A DNA stretch of 64,000 bases from Climacium dendroides (Eukaryota; Streptophyta; Bryopsida; Hypnales; Climaciaceae). Position numbers and translations under genes: made by a program. This document shows positions 45,060 through 57,500 of the stretch, piece after piece. The DNA is taken from positions 17,297,489 to 17,361,488 of the forward strand of contig OX467090.1 of NCBI GenBank assembly GCA_950106755.1, read 5' to 3'. Numbering within the stretch: position 1 is the first letter of the stretch; every line of letters starts with the position of its first letter. The notes below the pieces were generated by a model. That model did not search any database. It saw nothing but the letters and a program-made list of their open reading frames with translations, and was not told the origin of the DNA.

Positions 45060-46382
45060 CTAAACCTCTTTAGTTTTGGGCAACCTCAACTTCAATCGCA
45101 ATGACCTCCACATTTCTACCATCTTTGAACTCCTATCTAAAGCTTTTCTAAATCCACATTCTACTTCAAGTTTTTGAATTCCTAAATCGAGATGTCTACA
45201 TATTGCTGAATTTGCTTGAAGTATTTTCAATATTTCTTGAAAAGATGGACGAGCAACCGGATCTGATTGTCAACATTTATTCAATAGTCTCTGAATCCAA
45301 CCATCAACATAATTTGGCACCTCGGGCCTTTGCCCTTGGAGTACAAGATCATAGTCATTCCATGGATGACCTTCAAATGGAGGTTTGCCTGTCAAAATCT
45401 CATAGCACGTCATTCCATAACTATAAATATCCACCGCTTTGGTAAATAACTCAGGCTTTGAACTCACATTCCCATGTTTACAAGCTTCCAATATTTCAGG
45501 GGCTCTCCAAAACCCTGTCCCTACAACTCCAACAGAACATTCAAAGTCCGCTACAAGACAAGTGCCGATCCTTGACATGAGCACATTAGAAGCTTTGATG
45601 TCCCTATGAACAATGCCACGATTGTGCAATTGATTCATCCCAAATGCAATATCATGCATGACTATTAAAGCATCTTCATTTGAAAATGGGCCCTCATTGT
45701 TTGACCTTGTCAACATTTGATAGTTTATCAAATTCCGTAGATCTTCTTCTTCTTTGACAATTAGAAAAGCAAATCTCCCATCTTCCAACAAGGTTCCACA
45801 TACCACATCACTATGGAATATTATTCCCATAGGCAATCCAAGGTCCAAGCGTTTCATCATGTCTACACGAAATTGCAACATTCCTTGTGGCCAATGGGAT
45901 TGCAAATGTCGCAAGAAAGTCCCCTTCTTGAACACCTTCAAGACAAATTCAACAGAACATTCTAAATCATATGCTTGCATTTTAGGGTCATACCACTTTA
46001 CTTGCACTTCATAGATCTCTCCTTGCCCACCTTCCGCAAACTTCTCACCCATCACCAACTCACCATAACTACCTTCACGTTTGCCAAAGGTTTTGAAGAA
46101 ACCACCCCAAGTGGAATGTGCTTGCAAGGTCTTGAAAAGCTCCATGTTACTCACTTCGGCCACTTCATTGTTAGAGTCAAAGTCTCGCCGTTGGCTCCAA
46201 TGAGACTTGGACTTCTCGATAATTTCCTCAATACTACTGACATGACTTGCCCGCTCAATAGAGCTCCCACTAGGGTCAAAACAAATTGGTGGTAAATATG
46301 AGGCAAGGTCGAGTTGATTTCCAATTGCAAGTGTCCTCCAATTGCTTGAGCCACTTGATTCACCCATCGTGCAAGAGTTCAT
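45060..46382 (-). pseudogene. Kinase copy C, disrupted by one nonsense codon
   Basis: The start MNSCTMGESSGSSNW matches copies A and B. The frame is open for 370 codons and includes FAEGGQGEIYEV, VLKVFKKG, HRDIKASNVLM, DFE (not DFG), GTGFWRAPE and DIYSYGMTCYEIL. It stops at TGA (45270-45272), where A and B have TGG (Trp of RCWQL). After the stop the same frame runs open for 69 more codons to TAG at 45060-45062, matching the normal C-terminus with no frameshift. A single G-to-A change therefore removes the last helix region of the kinase domain, including the Cys-Trp...Arg-Pro segment. It may be recently inactivated, or translated as a truncated protein. Confidence 0.85.
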
Positions 46383-47690
46383 ATGAGCTTCAACTCAACT
46401 CTTACAACAACAAGTTTTGGTGCTTGAGTATGTAGTCCCAATTATACAACAATGCGCTTGTGCTATAACCGTTTGTCTCTGTTTCTCAACAAAGTTGATA
46501 GATTAGGCTTTCAATAGAGATGGAATCACAATGAATAACAATGTATATGAGAACTTCTATGAAAGTTGGGAGCCATCTCAAAAATGATCAAATTTAGCAA
46601 ATGTTCCAATGCATCACCCTACACTTGCAAGTGCAGACAAGGAAACCATCTGGCAATCAAAGCACCCCACTAGAACAAAGCCCTTAAAAACAGAGAAAGT
46701 AGAGCCTGATTCATTCTTGAAATGGAAACTGATTCCGAAATTTCTCAGCAAACAGTCAAGATACCAAGCGAGTGGAGAGAGTTTCTCAGTCGGGTAAAGG
46801 AAAGACACGACAGGAAGCCACAACACCCTCGGAAACAAGTGAGTCGGCAGTTTACCTGTAGATGTGATGTCAGTGGGCCTCGGCGTCGCCTTCACAAAAA
46901 ACCCAATCGCCCAGCCAAGCGCGCAACGTACTTCGACGATTCCAACCGAGTCTCCCGCAGCAAGAGAAAGCAGCCCTGACTCAGTGCTCCTACAAATCTC
47001 TCAGATGAAGCTGCAATGGTGGGCAACCTTACTTGATGAAGCCCGTTACTTCCGACTCAATCAATCGAATCCGGAAATGCAACACAAGTGCCGCTCGACG
47101 TCTGCTTCACACGCGCACCCCAATCGCCAGCAAGAAAAAGGCAGACGCCCGATCACACCAGCTTACCGGCAATTCACTCGTCGGACCACCAAACCAGCAC
47201 CGTCAAAGAATAGCGAAGCCGGCAACGCAATTCGTCGGCGCTTTCAACGAATTCCCGCGCAGTCAGTGAAGCAGCTCTCACTGGAGATTTCTCAGAGGAA
47301 TCTCCGACGGAAAGCAAAGAGGAAAAGCAGAGAAGAGAGAACAGATTGGTGGAGCAAACCCCTTTCGTGCTAGAATAAGATGCCGACGGAAGGCCAGTCG
47401 ACTAATTGTTCTCCTTTCTTGTGTTTTGTAGTGCAGTGGTCAGCTCAAGGAACTCATCCCAGGACGCGTGGTTCCGTCACTCCCAAGCTACAGGAAGTAT
47501 TCCGCAGCCAGTGATTCCGGGTGACAGCGGGGCTGATCCCTGATTCCTGGATAAGTGCCCTGCTTCGTCAGAACCCTGAGCTGGGCAACGCGTTTTCCTG
47601 CCCCAAGCAATTGCTGCTTCTTTTCCTGACTTTGTTACTTGACTCTCTGGTTGCTGTTTCCTGATTATTCAGTTAGATGCGGAACGGGGA
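46383..47690. promoter_or_regulatory. GC-richer block upstream of kinase C
   Basis: Counterpart of the blocks beside A and B. The plus-strand ORF at 46722-46979 (85 codons, METDSEISQQ..., then SEWREFLSRVKERHDRK) is the longest version of a divergent frame seen in all three copies. It is Arg- and Lys-rich and could encode a small basic protein, but the frame is not kept in A or B. A 158-bp inversion lies at its far end. Confidence 0.5.
47447..47604 (-). other. Micro-inversion relative to copies A and B
   Basis: Read as the reverse complement, this segment (starting GGGGCAGGAAAACGCGTTGC) matches copy B at about 35938-36095 and copy A at about 18115-18250. The flanking sequences on both sides (GATGCCGACGGAAGG before, TTTGTTACTTGACTC after) are in the normal orientation. 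Confidence 0.88.
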
Positions 47691-48465
47691 AGCTGACTTG
47701 CTCACTTGTGAATTCGCATGAACCTGGGCTCCGTCCCCTTCAAGCAAACCTTTTCAACAAGGACGACCTTGTCATCAAACTAAGAGATTCAAGCCTAAGG
47801 CATACGACCTATGTTTGACAGTGTACAGAGAGTATCTGCTTTTCAGCATTAAATATATCTAATTGAGCGATAGTGGGGGAATAGAAATAATGATGATTGT
47901 ACTATTTTTTGCTAATTTTGTATCAAGCGTGGAATTAGTAAAAATGAAGGAAGTGCAGATTACAGTCTGACTTTTTCTTGATGTATAGGGAAACCTATTT
48001 CCGAGAAGTGCAAAATTAAAAATTGGTTTTTATTAACAACTTCATTAGGTGTCAATGAGTTAATTTGTCACACAACAATGAAGTTGCTAAACCACATTGT
48101 ATTCCCCTCATATACGCAAATAGATCATCCTATTTTCTGCAAATGGGGGCCTTTGTTGAAAACAAGTTGAATACCTTAAAGACCATCTTCAATGGTTTAT
48201 AGAGTTTTCCACACCAAATAGAATTCTAATTGTTGATTGCTTTGAAATTGGAACTTGAAAATTCTATCATTGGAAGCACATTCAAAAGTAAGTACATAAA
48301 AATGCTATTAACTAATAACTTTGATGATTTCATTGTGGCTCACAATTTTCAAAAGTGCTATTAATGAATTATCATTTTGGACATACTTGCTTCTTCCAAG
48401 CTCGCCTCCAAGCTCTTCTCCAAGCTCTCCAAAATACTAAAATAAATTAGGAAATTTTATATTTT

Positions 48466-48497
48466 GAATTTATTATTATTATTATTATTATTATTAT
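48466..48497. repeat. (TTA)n microsatellite
   Basis: About nine TTA units in the copy C tail. The matching place in copy A (near 19935) has only ACTATTATGG, so the array expanded after the duplication. Confidence 0.9.
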
Positions 48498-48700
48498 GGC
48501 ATTGATACTTGAATTCTTAACTTATAGGTATGAATTTAGTCAAAGACATGACACATAAAATTTGTTTTTAATTTATGGATAAAGAGGGACTTGTCTAATG
48601 GACAATACTTGAAAAATATTCCTTTTGTAAATGCTAAACCTCAAAATATTTGTGTGAATACTTCTTTTCTACATGTAAAAACTTTTAGGGCCACTTCACA

Positions 48701-49030
48701 CTATGGCCAAAGGTCGAGAGGCCATGAGTTTCCACCAATCAAATTTCAAGAAACCAAAAGTTTGGCCTCTCCACCCTTCACACTAAAAAAGCACAAGTCC
48801 AAAGGCCAACGCCCTCCAACTACCTACGTGGCAATAAATTGCCTACATGGTGATGGACTCTCAAGGGAAGTTTGGGTCGGCTAAAAATGAAAGTCCATAC
48901 TATGGCTAAGAAGCTGTCAACTTATAACAAGATCTCAAGAATAGATTTCTAAGAATTTGGACTTTGGCTTGGCCTTTGGAGGCTTCACACTATAGCCATC
49001 CAAGTTGAGAGGCTATGGGAGTTCATTTTC
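48701..49030. other. Spacer before the Gypsy remnant
   Basis: No gene. It contains two related GGC(C/T)...CTTCACACTATRGCCA stretches near 48691 and 48985, with GAGAGGC following each, suggesting a small direct duplication or element ends. Confidence 0.4.
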
Positions 49031-49033
49031 CAC

Positions 49034-49769
49034 AAAACGACAAGACAATTGGGTTGACCTCTTACCATTAGCGGAGTTTGCCTATAACAACACATGCCAA
49101 ATACATGCCACTGTGCAACGGAATTTTCTCCGTTCTATGTAACTTATGGTTACCATCCGGCACTATCATTTTCTATACCCACAACATCCGTTGTTCCAGC
49201 GGCGGAGGACCGGGTTTGCCACCTACAGCAAGTCCATGAGGAACTCAAGACTATGATTATGATCGCATGGGAACAAGCTAAGCGAAATTACGATCAAGGA
49301 GTACAATTGCCACCGTCATTTCAAGTAGGTGACAAAGTTCTCCTTCACCATGAAAATATTGCAACTACAAAGCCATCTCATAAATTAGTTTCTAAGTTTC
49401 TTGGACCATGAAAATATTGCAACTACAGAGCCATCTCATAAATTAGTTTCTAAGTTTCTTGGACCATTTCCAGTAATTGCTAAACTCTCAGATCTAGTTT
49501 ACTGGCTAAAACTACCTAAGACATTACGTATTTACGTCTTTCATGTTTCTTTACTTGAGAAATACAGTGAAGATACTATTCCTGGCCACCGCCGTATACC
49601 ACCCCCACCGATTATTATCCCTACTGGAGATGTAGAGTGGGAGGTGCACAAGGTTATTGACTCATGCTTATTTGGTCATTGGAAAAAACTCCACTATTTG
49701 GTTTCATGGGAGGGCTACAACCCGGAAGAGAATTTGTGGGAGCCAACGGAGAATCTCGAAAACACATAG
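49034..49769 (+). pseudogene. Ty3/Gypsy integrase C-terminus with chromodomain
   Basis: This is the 3' end of a chromovirus-type retrotransposon pol gene. It begins mid-integrase (NWVDLLPLAEFAYNNT near 49050), shifts frame near 49090, then reads ATEFSPFYVTYGYHP and VGDKVLLHHEN. A 58-bp tandem duplication (49347-49404 and 49405-49462) breaks the frame again. The second frame continues FPVIAKLSDLVYWLKLP, HVSLLEKY, and a chromodomain (EWEVHKVIDS, then HYLVSWEGYNPEENLWEP) to TAG at 49767. Everything upstream (gag, protease, RT, RNase H) is missing. Chromodomains guide such elements to particular chromatin. Confidence 0.9.
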
Positions 49770-49831
49770 GATGCTATTGTAGAATTCCATATACTTCATC
49801 CAACGGCACTGGGGCCTATAAGGGGGGGTAA

Positions 49832-50091
49832 TGTTACGATCCCGTTCGTAACAAGTAGAAGTAGACGGTTATAACGGTTGAGGTTAGTTGGTTTCTCTCT
49901 CGTCTTTAAAACATGTGAGGAGGTTTGTTCCTCACGTGACATTTTGCTTAATGAAGATGAAATGATTTCAATGCACTTTGAAATTCTTAATTGTTCTTCT
50001 CATTGTTGTAAATTACTAACAATTTAGATTGTGATCTCTCGTGAGCAATTTGAATAGAATATCGACTCCATCGTTAAGTCGGTCCGTAACA
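49832..50091 (+). mobile_element. 3' LTR of the Gypsy remnant
   Basis: A polypurine tract (AAGGGGGGG at 49821-49828) is followed by TGTTACGATCCC... and the sequence ends ...GGTCCGTAACA. The terminal TGTTACG/CGTAACA pair delimits a short 260-bp LTR. It follows the chromodomain frame by about 60 bp, the expected order. No 5' LTR was found, so the element is 5'-truncated. Confidence 0.85.
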
Positions 50092-51018
50092 AAAATTTAG
50101 CAAAAAAAATTAGTTTGTAATGAGTTGCCCAAAATCACTATGTTGCCAAGAACTGCAGTTTTTATCTTTAGGGGTTAATACATATACAAGTCCATAAATT
50201 AGTTTCCATCCACAATCTAGCAATTTCATATAAGTATCTAGCAATAAACTTCATGGTTTGTTATCATTTTTTAGTCAAATTAATTTTTTGGTACAATCTA
50301 GCACTATTTCAACCAATAAAAAAATTATGGTGAAAATGGATATCCCAACAAATGATTTGCAATTTCATCATAAATTTAAAATTCATAGATGTAATTTTTG
50401 AGATCCTATCTAATACTGCCACTCCTTTAGTAAAGAACTCTATAAAAGAAGAGATTATCTTCTATGAACCAAAGAATTGCGTGTAGGTGTGTAGGAGTTG
50501 AATATGATTGACCCTCAAATTCCAAGGCCTACTCAACACCCAATATAGGATCAACTTTTGCATTGCACACCTACAAAGTTTGGCACCCACAACTTCATTT
50601 CCCAATGAAGAGCTCTTCAAACCTAAGATTAACTATCTCCAATGCAACTAGGACCTAGGTACAAGAATGATGCAAATAAGGCCTATAATGGCCTTTTGCA
50701 AAGCTACCAACATTTTCTAGGCTTCTCTACAAATAAGAGCCTTGGACGTCTTGTTGCGTTTACAACAATACTTTGAAAGCTGAGATGCTTTGACTGTAGG
50801 AACAATTGGTGATGTTTTCCAACGCTTTATCTAAAGTATACCCGAAAAGTAGAAGAGATTCCATTGAAAAAATTCAAAAAAATTCAACTACTCAATTTGC
50901 CATTCCTTTCTTTGTTGCAATGTTAGGGGCGCGCAAGTTGACAAGTGGCCCAACTTGCCTTCCACTTTGCCAAGAGACCCAATCCTAAGAACTTGGTCCC
51001 CCATCTTTGCATTCCCTT

Positions 51019-51150
51019 CTAAAAAATTCAAACTTTCTATTGATTTGGACGTATTGATCATCAACACTTTTCCGTTGATTTCTATCCAAATCAACAAAAA
51101 AGTGTTGATGATCAACATGTTCAAATCAACAGAGAATCTGAATTTTTTAG
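51019..51150. mobile_element. Small hairpin MITE
   Basis: A 132-bp near-perfect palindrome. The left arm starts CTAAAAAATTCAAACTTTCT; the right arm ends with its inverse. The centre, near 51085, contains GTTGATTT / AAATCAAC. The right end continues TAGTAGTG, the inverse of a CACTACTA start, so it may be a tiny CACTA-group relic; the left end is damaged (CATTCCCTT). Confidence 0.7.
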
Positions 51151-51468
51151 TAGTGATTCGAGATGCTCCAAGCACTGTATATTTTTTACAATAAATTCAT
51201 CACTATTATTGAAAACAGAATAGCGATGGTTTTTGAAGCACTTCCATTATTCTACGTAATTCTTACTACCATAATGCACAACGCTAATTTCTACCTTTAT
51301 TAGGGTGTTGAACAATCAAGTAATGCCAAGTGGCAATTTGGGTCAAAATTCTTCATTCTCCCAATTTTCTACCTAAATAAGTTTGCAATACATCAGTGGC
51401 AATGGTCTATGACTAATCCCTACATTTGCGGTTTAGAAAGACTAAGCAACCAATTCTATGCAATTGAC

Positions 51469-51652
51469 ATAATAAGACCATCACAAACATGTGTTAAATT
51501 ACATTCCATTTCAATTATTCTATGGTGAGCACCAAAAGTCTAAAACCATACCTAGTTGATATAATAAGACCATCGCAAACATGCATTAAGTTACACTCCA
51601 TCTCAACTACTCTATGCTGAGTACCAAAAATCTACAACCATATTTTTCAATT
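51469..51652. repeat. 92-bp direct duplication, diverged
   Basis: Two copies, each starting ATAATAAGACCATC (51469 and 51561) and continuing CAAACATG...CACTCCAT or CATTCCAT and CCAAAA(G/A)TCTA. Several substitutions separate them. Confidence 0.8.
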
Positions 51653-53560
51653 ATACATTTGAATCTTATTACCATAATTACCACCTTTCTTTTTATTGTA
51701 GTCAATTCCATGACTATTTAGATTTGATGCCCAAATCATAAGTGATATTTACTACAAGCAAGACAACCATTTACTAGAGTCGGGCTACCTATTACCAACT
51801 AGGGAATCAAGAATGGGTCCCCAACTTGTAAGGTACCACTATTTTTGGCTAGACAGTTTTATTTTAACCGCATTTGGGATACTATTTTTCATGACATGTA
51901 CGATATGTGAGGTTGTGAGGAACAATTGAATTGTGGAATGCCATGTATTACAGCATGTGTTATTTTGAAAATTGTGTACATGAGCAGGAAGTAATCTCCT
52001 CTATGAGTAGAATTGCAAGACTTTAGACATCAAATATTGGTTTAGAATACTTTTTGCCTCTTGAAATTCACAAAATTTTTAGTTTTACAAATAAAATTCC
52101 AAAAGTATTGCAATCACAATGTTTTCTATCTCCCACATGGAAAAAGTTTGTCATTCAACTACTCACCATCTATTCTACAGATGCTTAACCCTTAAACAAT
52201 AAGTTGGTCACCGTGGAAATCATCTCTTTGGATACCGTGTGAATTGTTGGTTTAAAAAAATGAAAAAACATTCATTGGGAGACAAACTACTATAGAAGGC
52301 ATTCCCTTTTCCTACAAAATTTGGAAGATAAAATAGTTACACTTCTATCCTACATGGAGAGATTCTTTGTCATTCATTGGCTGGAAAATATCCTCGGCAT
52401 TGATTAAGGGTTGAGTGATTAGGTATGGGTGGTCCAACCTATGAGCATGGCAAGAGGCTAGATTGCACATCTCAGTGGCATCATTTCATATGTGGCAAAA
52501 GTGCTAGCGTCAATCAACTTGCACTCAAAAGCCCATGCTAGTGGATTCACCTACTTCAACAGATGGAGACAAATTTGACAAGGGGTAGCTCATGGCAGCA
52601 ACTTATTGTATGGCATAAATTTAATACCACACCAATGTAGATTGATGTGTAAGAAACATAAAATGAGACACAAATTCTAATCTCATGGCTTACAAGGTAA
52701 TTGCACCTAAAATGGACCACTCTTCAAAATCCACTCCTATTTTTGAAGGGAAACTGAATGGGGAGGATACCAAAAATAAAGTACATGACAAGGACAAATG
52801 TAAGGTGAATTTCGAGTAGTGTGCAACTCTATTAATAGTATTGTGGAGGTGACAACCTTAGAAATGAACAATTTTGGGTACCCTTTCTATTGCTTTAGGG
52901 CAATGGTCGACTTGGGGTATCACTTTTTGGACACACTAATTACCTTATTTTTGTTTAAAACATCCAAAGTTTGACTAATTTGTTCATTTTGATTAAATAA
53001 GAAGATCCTAAATATTTTAAAAAAAAATTCCTGCACCTCAATGGAATCAAGATGTATATTTCTAATAAATAATGTTGAATTTTGAGATTTGCATGCATCA
53101 TAGTGCACAATTTATTAATTTTTTGTTAATAAATTAAATTATTTTATACTTAATGTAAGTCATATTCAAAAATAATATTAAAATAAAATTATTTGATATT
53201 CCAAATGCTTGTTTTGGAGGATTCTAGGTGCATCAGACAAAACTTACTTTTTTAATTAAAAAATCCATTAGAAATTCTTAAAATTCTTTGATTGTGATGA
53301 TTTTTTTTTCTTGATACATTACAAGTGTAGGTAGCTAAAACCACATTTTCTGAAATTTCACTTTAATATAATTATAAGATGAAGTCATTTGACACACTGC
53401 AATGGACTAATATTGTAGTTTGGACAACATTTTTGGGTACCCCAAGTAGACTATTGTTATTTAATTTCTTCATGTGCATCAAATGCATTTTGGCATCACC
53501 TATATGACACTTTTAGCACCTTCCACCTTGCATCTTCAAAAATTTGTAACTAATTCACAA

Positions 53561-54505
53561 TGTGTCCAAAAATTATGAAACCACTTGCATTTCGATTCAT
53601 AGTCCTCTCCCAATGTGCAAAAGTTATTGTTCATTTTCTAGAGCATATTGTCATGCCACAAAGCTTATTTTTACAATTTTAGGTGTAGTTACCTTAACAT
53701 GCATGAAAGAGAAGCTTGGAGAGAAAACAACTTCACTATTGTGCTGCAGAAAAGTTTCATAAATTCTTCAGATATGTACCATGAATTGGCCCACGTACTA
53801 CCGGTAACAAGCTGCAGAAGCGACAGAGCACTATGCCACATTCAAATTTCAAACATAATGAGACAATTCCTAAAATTCATGTGATGACTGGTTAGATTGG
53901 ATTCATACTGTTTGGCAATCTGGTACTCTGTTAGTGTTTGTGCCCAATGGTACTGCTTCAACAGTCCCCCTCTCAACACTTTGTACAGTTGATAGTATCA
54001 TGAGTTTAAAGTACAAGTTGATGTTTACACTAGAAGAGTTCATGAGGAATCGAGAACTAGCTACCTTCTGAAGTTCTGAGGTATCCAATGTAGGTCTAGT
54101 TAGTGACGCAACGGCTTGAACAATGTCATGAAATAAACGGTTACTGAAAAGCTTAGGTAAGACTCAACATCATGCAGCAGAGCCAACCGATTTCAAAGCA
54201 TCTATGAAAAAAAAGGTTCTCCAAGATAGCCTTTTGAAGCAGAAGGACAGGTACAATAGTAGCCCTATTGACTAGAGCACACATACATCAACCCACTTGT
54301 TTAGTGGTATGCAATCCAGCATGAGCAAGACTGGTAAAACCTCCAGAAGCTTGTCAAGTTTTGATAATAGTATATTATCAAAGACTGTCTCTAAGCTGAA
54401 AAATCTCCATGTATGAAGTAAAAGAAATTTGACCAAGGGGAGAAAAAAGCTATGAGATATCCAAGTCACATTGCTATCATGCAGAACGGCAAGCCAGTGT
54501 TCCAT
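53561..54505. other. 3' flank of BUB1
   Basis: Composition becomes GC-richer toward BUB1. The region just below 54506 is probably the 3' UTR of that minus-strand gene. Short ORFs here look random. No clear polyadenylation signal was singled out. Confidence 0.45.
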
Positions 54506-57500
54506 TCACAAGCTACTCAGAAGCCAAGTGTTTTGCTTCACCAGTAATTCTCTCAATTTCTTCATCAAACCTGGATCACTGTGTAAATAAGTCTCAAATA
54601 CACCACGCAAGTGATTCAACGTGTCCCAGCTCCTGCTGGTAGTCTGATTTAGCAGCGTCTCGAAAAAATACTGCCATAAACACACGTTCCAATGCCTGCC
54701 GCATGCTTTGGGAATTTAATACACTTTCAAATTACTATGCTGCACCATTTAAAATTAAAACAAGCTAACAAGTCCATCTGCACAAAATCTATTGGCCAAG
54801 CACACCACTTATATGTGGTCTTAGCAAGTACCAATGAATGGTGACTATAATACAGAAAGTTAAACAATGTTATAATACCTTTTGTAAGGCGTTTTAGGCC
54901 GGTTAATGACGTGGGAGGTAGCACTGGTTGAGCGATTGTCTATCTCCAAGCAGCTTCCGTGAAGAAGACAGTGTACTACCCCACACAATCCATATGTATC
55001 AACCTACCAGACCATCATGAACGTGTGTCAGCATCAAATACAGCAATTAGTTACTAAGTTTTTTTTTGGAAAGGGCAATAAGTTACTAAGTTAACCATAC
55101 TAGCTGATGGTTTCCTTCCTCAATTCAGGGCGAATCTGCTGGTTATTAAAAAGCTATTACAAGTATACGGGAGCTCATTACCTGAAAAGTCCAGGGTTTC
55201 TTCTCAATCATTTCTGTGGACCGAAAGCCTTCAGTCTTACAGTCCCCCACAAATTCAGTTCCTTCAGCAAAAAGGGAGAAGTCTATGGAGCGGCCCCAAT
55301 CAATAAGGCACACACCCTGCTTACAAATGGACAGCCCTCTTCAGAATAGAATAATGTACTGCTAAATACACCGCTCAAATTGAAGCAACTACTAATTTCA
55401 CTACTCATTAAGCAACAACAACGAGGTTACTTCTCAAGAGATAATTGCCGGGAGGCCCTGACCTGCTGCTTCCAGGAGCCTGGCTTATCAGGAGACCACC
55501 CTCCTAGGTACTCACTACAAAACCAGGAAACCACGATGTAACCTTCTTGTTTACATCCGTACTGCATTTTGATACCAAGAACTACTTTATTCCGATTCAA
55601 CTTCAAAATTCTAAAACTATGAAGCCTAATAAATATTTCTAGAGACAAATATGATGAGAACTTTTCAGACTAGGAAAGTAGGTTGGTGCGGGCTGGACCT
55701 GCTACAGCGTACGAGCAGATTGTCTGGTTTGAAGTCTCCATGGATGAGACCAACCTTGTGCAGATTTTCCAGCATGTGCAACATTTCAATGGTATAGAAA
55801 ATGCATAGAACTTCATCCATTCGTTGGCCCTTACTGAGATGGGTGTTAATAACATCCTGCATTCCAGGAAATATATTGCTACGATTAGCACAGATTGTGC
55901 AGGTCAACCTCCAGTGCGCATGCTCTGTTTTGTGCACACGATGCAAACTAAAATTGTGCACCTAGATTCCTTGAAAAAAAAATAGGTCCAAATATTGTAT
56001 TTATTCTTTAATGCGTACCTGAAGAGTTCCATATTGACCAAGGTCGCACTCTATGAAGCTACAGTCCGCATATATGTACATGTTCTGAGCTCGTCCAAAT
56101 GTGCATCTCTAGAACCAGTAACAAATTTTGCAGGATCAGCACAACAGCGAAATCCTTCAAGTCCTGCTCTAAAAGGCTTAATGTGCTTCCTGATTATTAT
56201 GGTTTGGACCAAAAGCACAGAATTGAAAACAAAGGCGTCGCACAAAGTCTACGGCAATAAAGTACCTCCTCAGAAGGAACCCGCATATCAAGCTGCCGAT
56301 ATGTATAAAACTCCCAGGGACAAGCTGGCTTCTGAACCTGAAGCACCACTCAAACAAGATTTGTAACTTGCCGACAAAAGGAATCTATCAATTAGAACGA
56401 TAAAACTGTGAAGGCATACAATAGGCCCGCCAGGAATAGTCCTTGCACACAAACGTCAACACTTCAAGATCTCTGAATAGTCGCAAGAACAAACAACGGT
56501 ACATTTCCTCTGTTATGCTCATATTTAGGAGAAAACTGCAATCAAGATTAACAAATGTTATTTGAAATTCGCATTGCCAAAATACCGTGGAAACTATCAA
56601 TATTTTAAATATCCCCACAACTTCTGCTTAACTCCGGCAACTCTTACTTTCAGAACCACGCGCTGACGATCTCCTGTCGTATCGGCAACCTCAGCCATGT
56701 AGACTCGGCCAAATGCACCCCCACCTGCGTAACTCTTCAACTGATAATCGCGGCAGCCTGCATTTCATAGTGACAATTCCAGGACAGATTTAATACATGT
56801 TTCATGAGGTATGCAAAAGCGTACCGGCTAGAGTGCAAGGATTGACCCCAAACTATTCGCCACAGAGATTGATCAGATCCCAAGCAGGCTTTCTTCATTC
56901 AAGACCGGTTTACACAGTCCAGAGATAGTGCACTAGTGTATCATTGTCTTCAGACGTACCCAACTGCAATGCAGCGTTCTTCAATCTGTTCCTCACGGCA
57001 GACTTGTTGGAAAGCAGAGAACGCAGACTCACTTTCCCAGAATATTTCTCGGAGCTATGAATGTACCCCTGAACAAAAGGCAAGTGACGTGAGTATGTTC
57101 GGAACGAAGAACGAAATACTATGGGTTGAAGCCATTAAGTAGACTGTCAGACACCAACTTCTTAAGTGTGTCTTCTTGACACAGACTACACACCTTCAGT
57201 CAATCGCCTCCTCCTAGCAAACTTGATCTTTCAATTATCTGCTTTCTTAAGACATCAAGTTTTCTCAATCAGCTCACCTCATACTCTGATAACGGTGGGT
57301 CCAAATTTGTCAAAAAGTCCTCTATCAGTGCTCGATCCCATGGATAGACTTTTCCTCCTGGTTTTCTGTACTCTATTTTTGGAAGTCTAGGCTCCATAAA
57401 TTTTCTGTTCAAAAATTGAAAATAGATGCGAAGTCATTATAGTCCTCCAAGTAGAGCTCATAGTCAGTAGGAAAATTGGTGTATCAAGATCCCTGAGACG

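Larger units (their letters stand above)
41706..48700. repeat. Segmental duplication copy C (kinase unit)
   Basis: Aligns with copy B from CATGACTGTTACTTTGTTAT onward and extends through the kinase to a tail shared with copy A (48270-48690 against 19740-20150). It is interrupted by the CACTA-like element at 42737-44357 and contains a 158-bp inversion at 47447-47604. Confidence 0.85.
50092..53560. other. AT-rich spacer with small repeats
   Basis: No gene is supported; ORFs around 50806-51194 are shadows of a palindrome. It holds a hairpin MITE (51019-51150) and a roughly 92-bp duplicated stretch (51469-51652). Confidence 0.5.

Noticed and set aside
48466..48497. CRISPR-like or structured repeat
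   Set aside because: It is a simple TTA microsatellite; no spacer-repeat structure exists anywhere in the window.
50888..51194. Paired ORFs on both strands with similar peptides
   Set aside because: The similarity comes from the palindromic MITE at 51019-51150.
55995..56366. 123-codon plus-strand ORF
   Set aside because: It is the antisense shadow of two BUB1 kinase exons (56019-56108 and 56266-56337).
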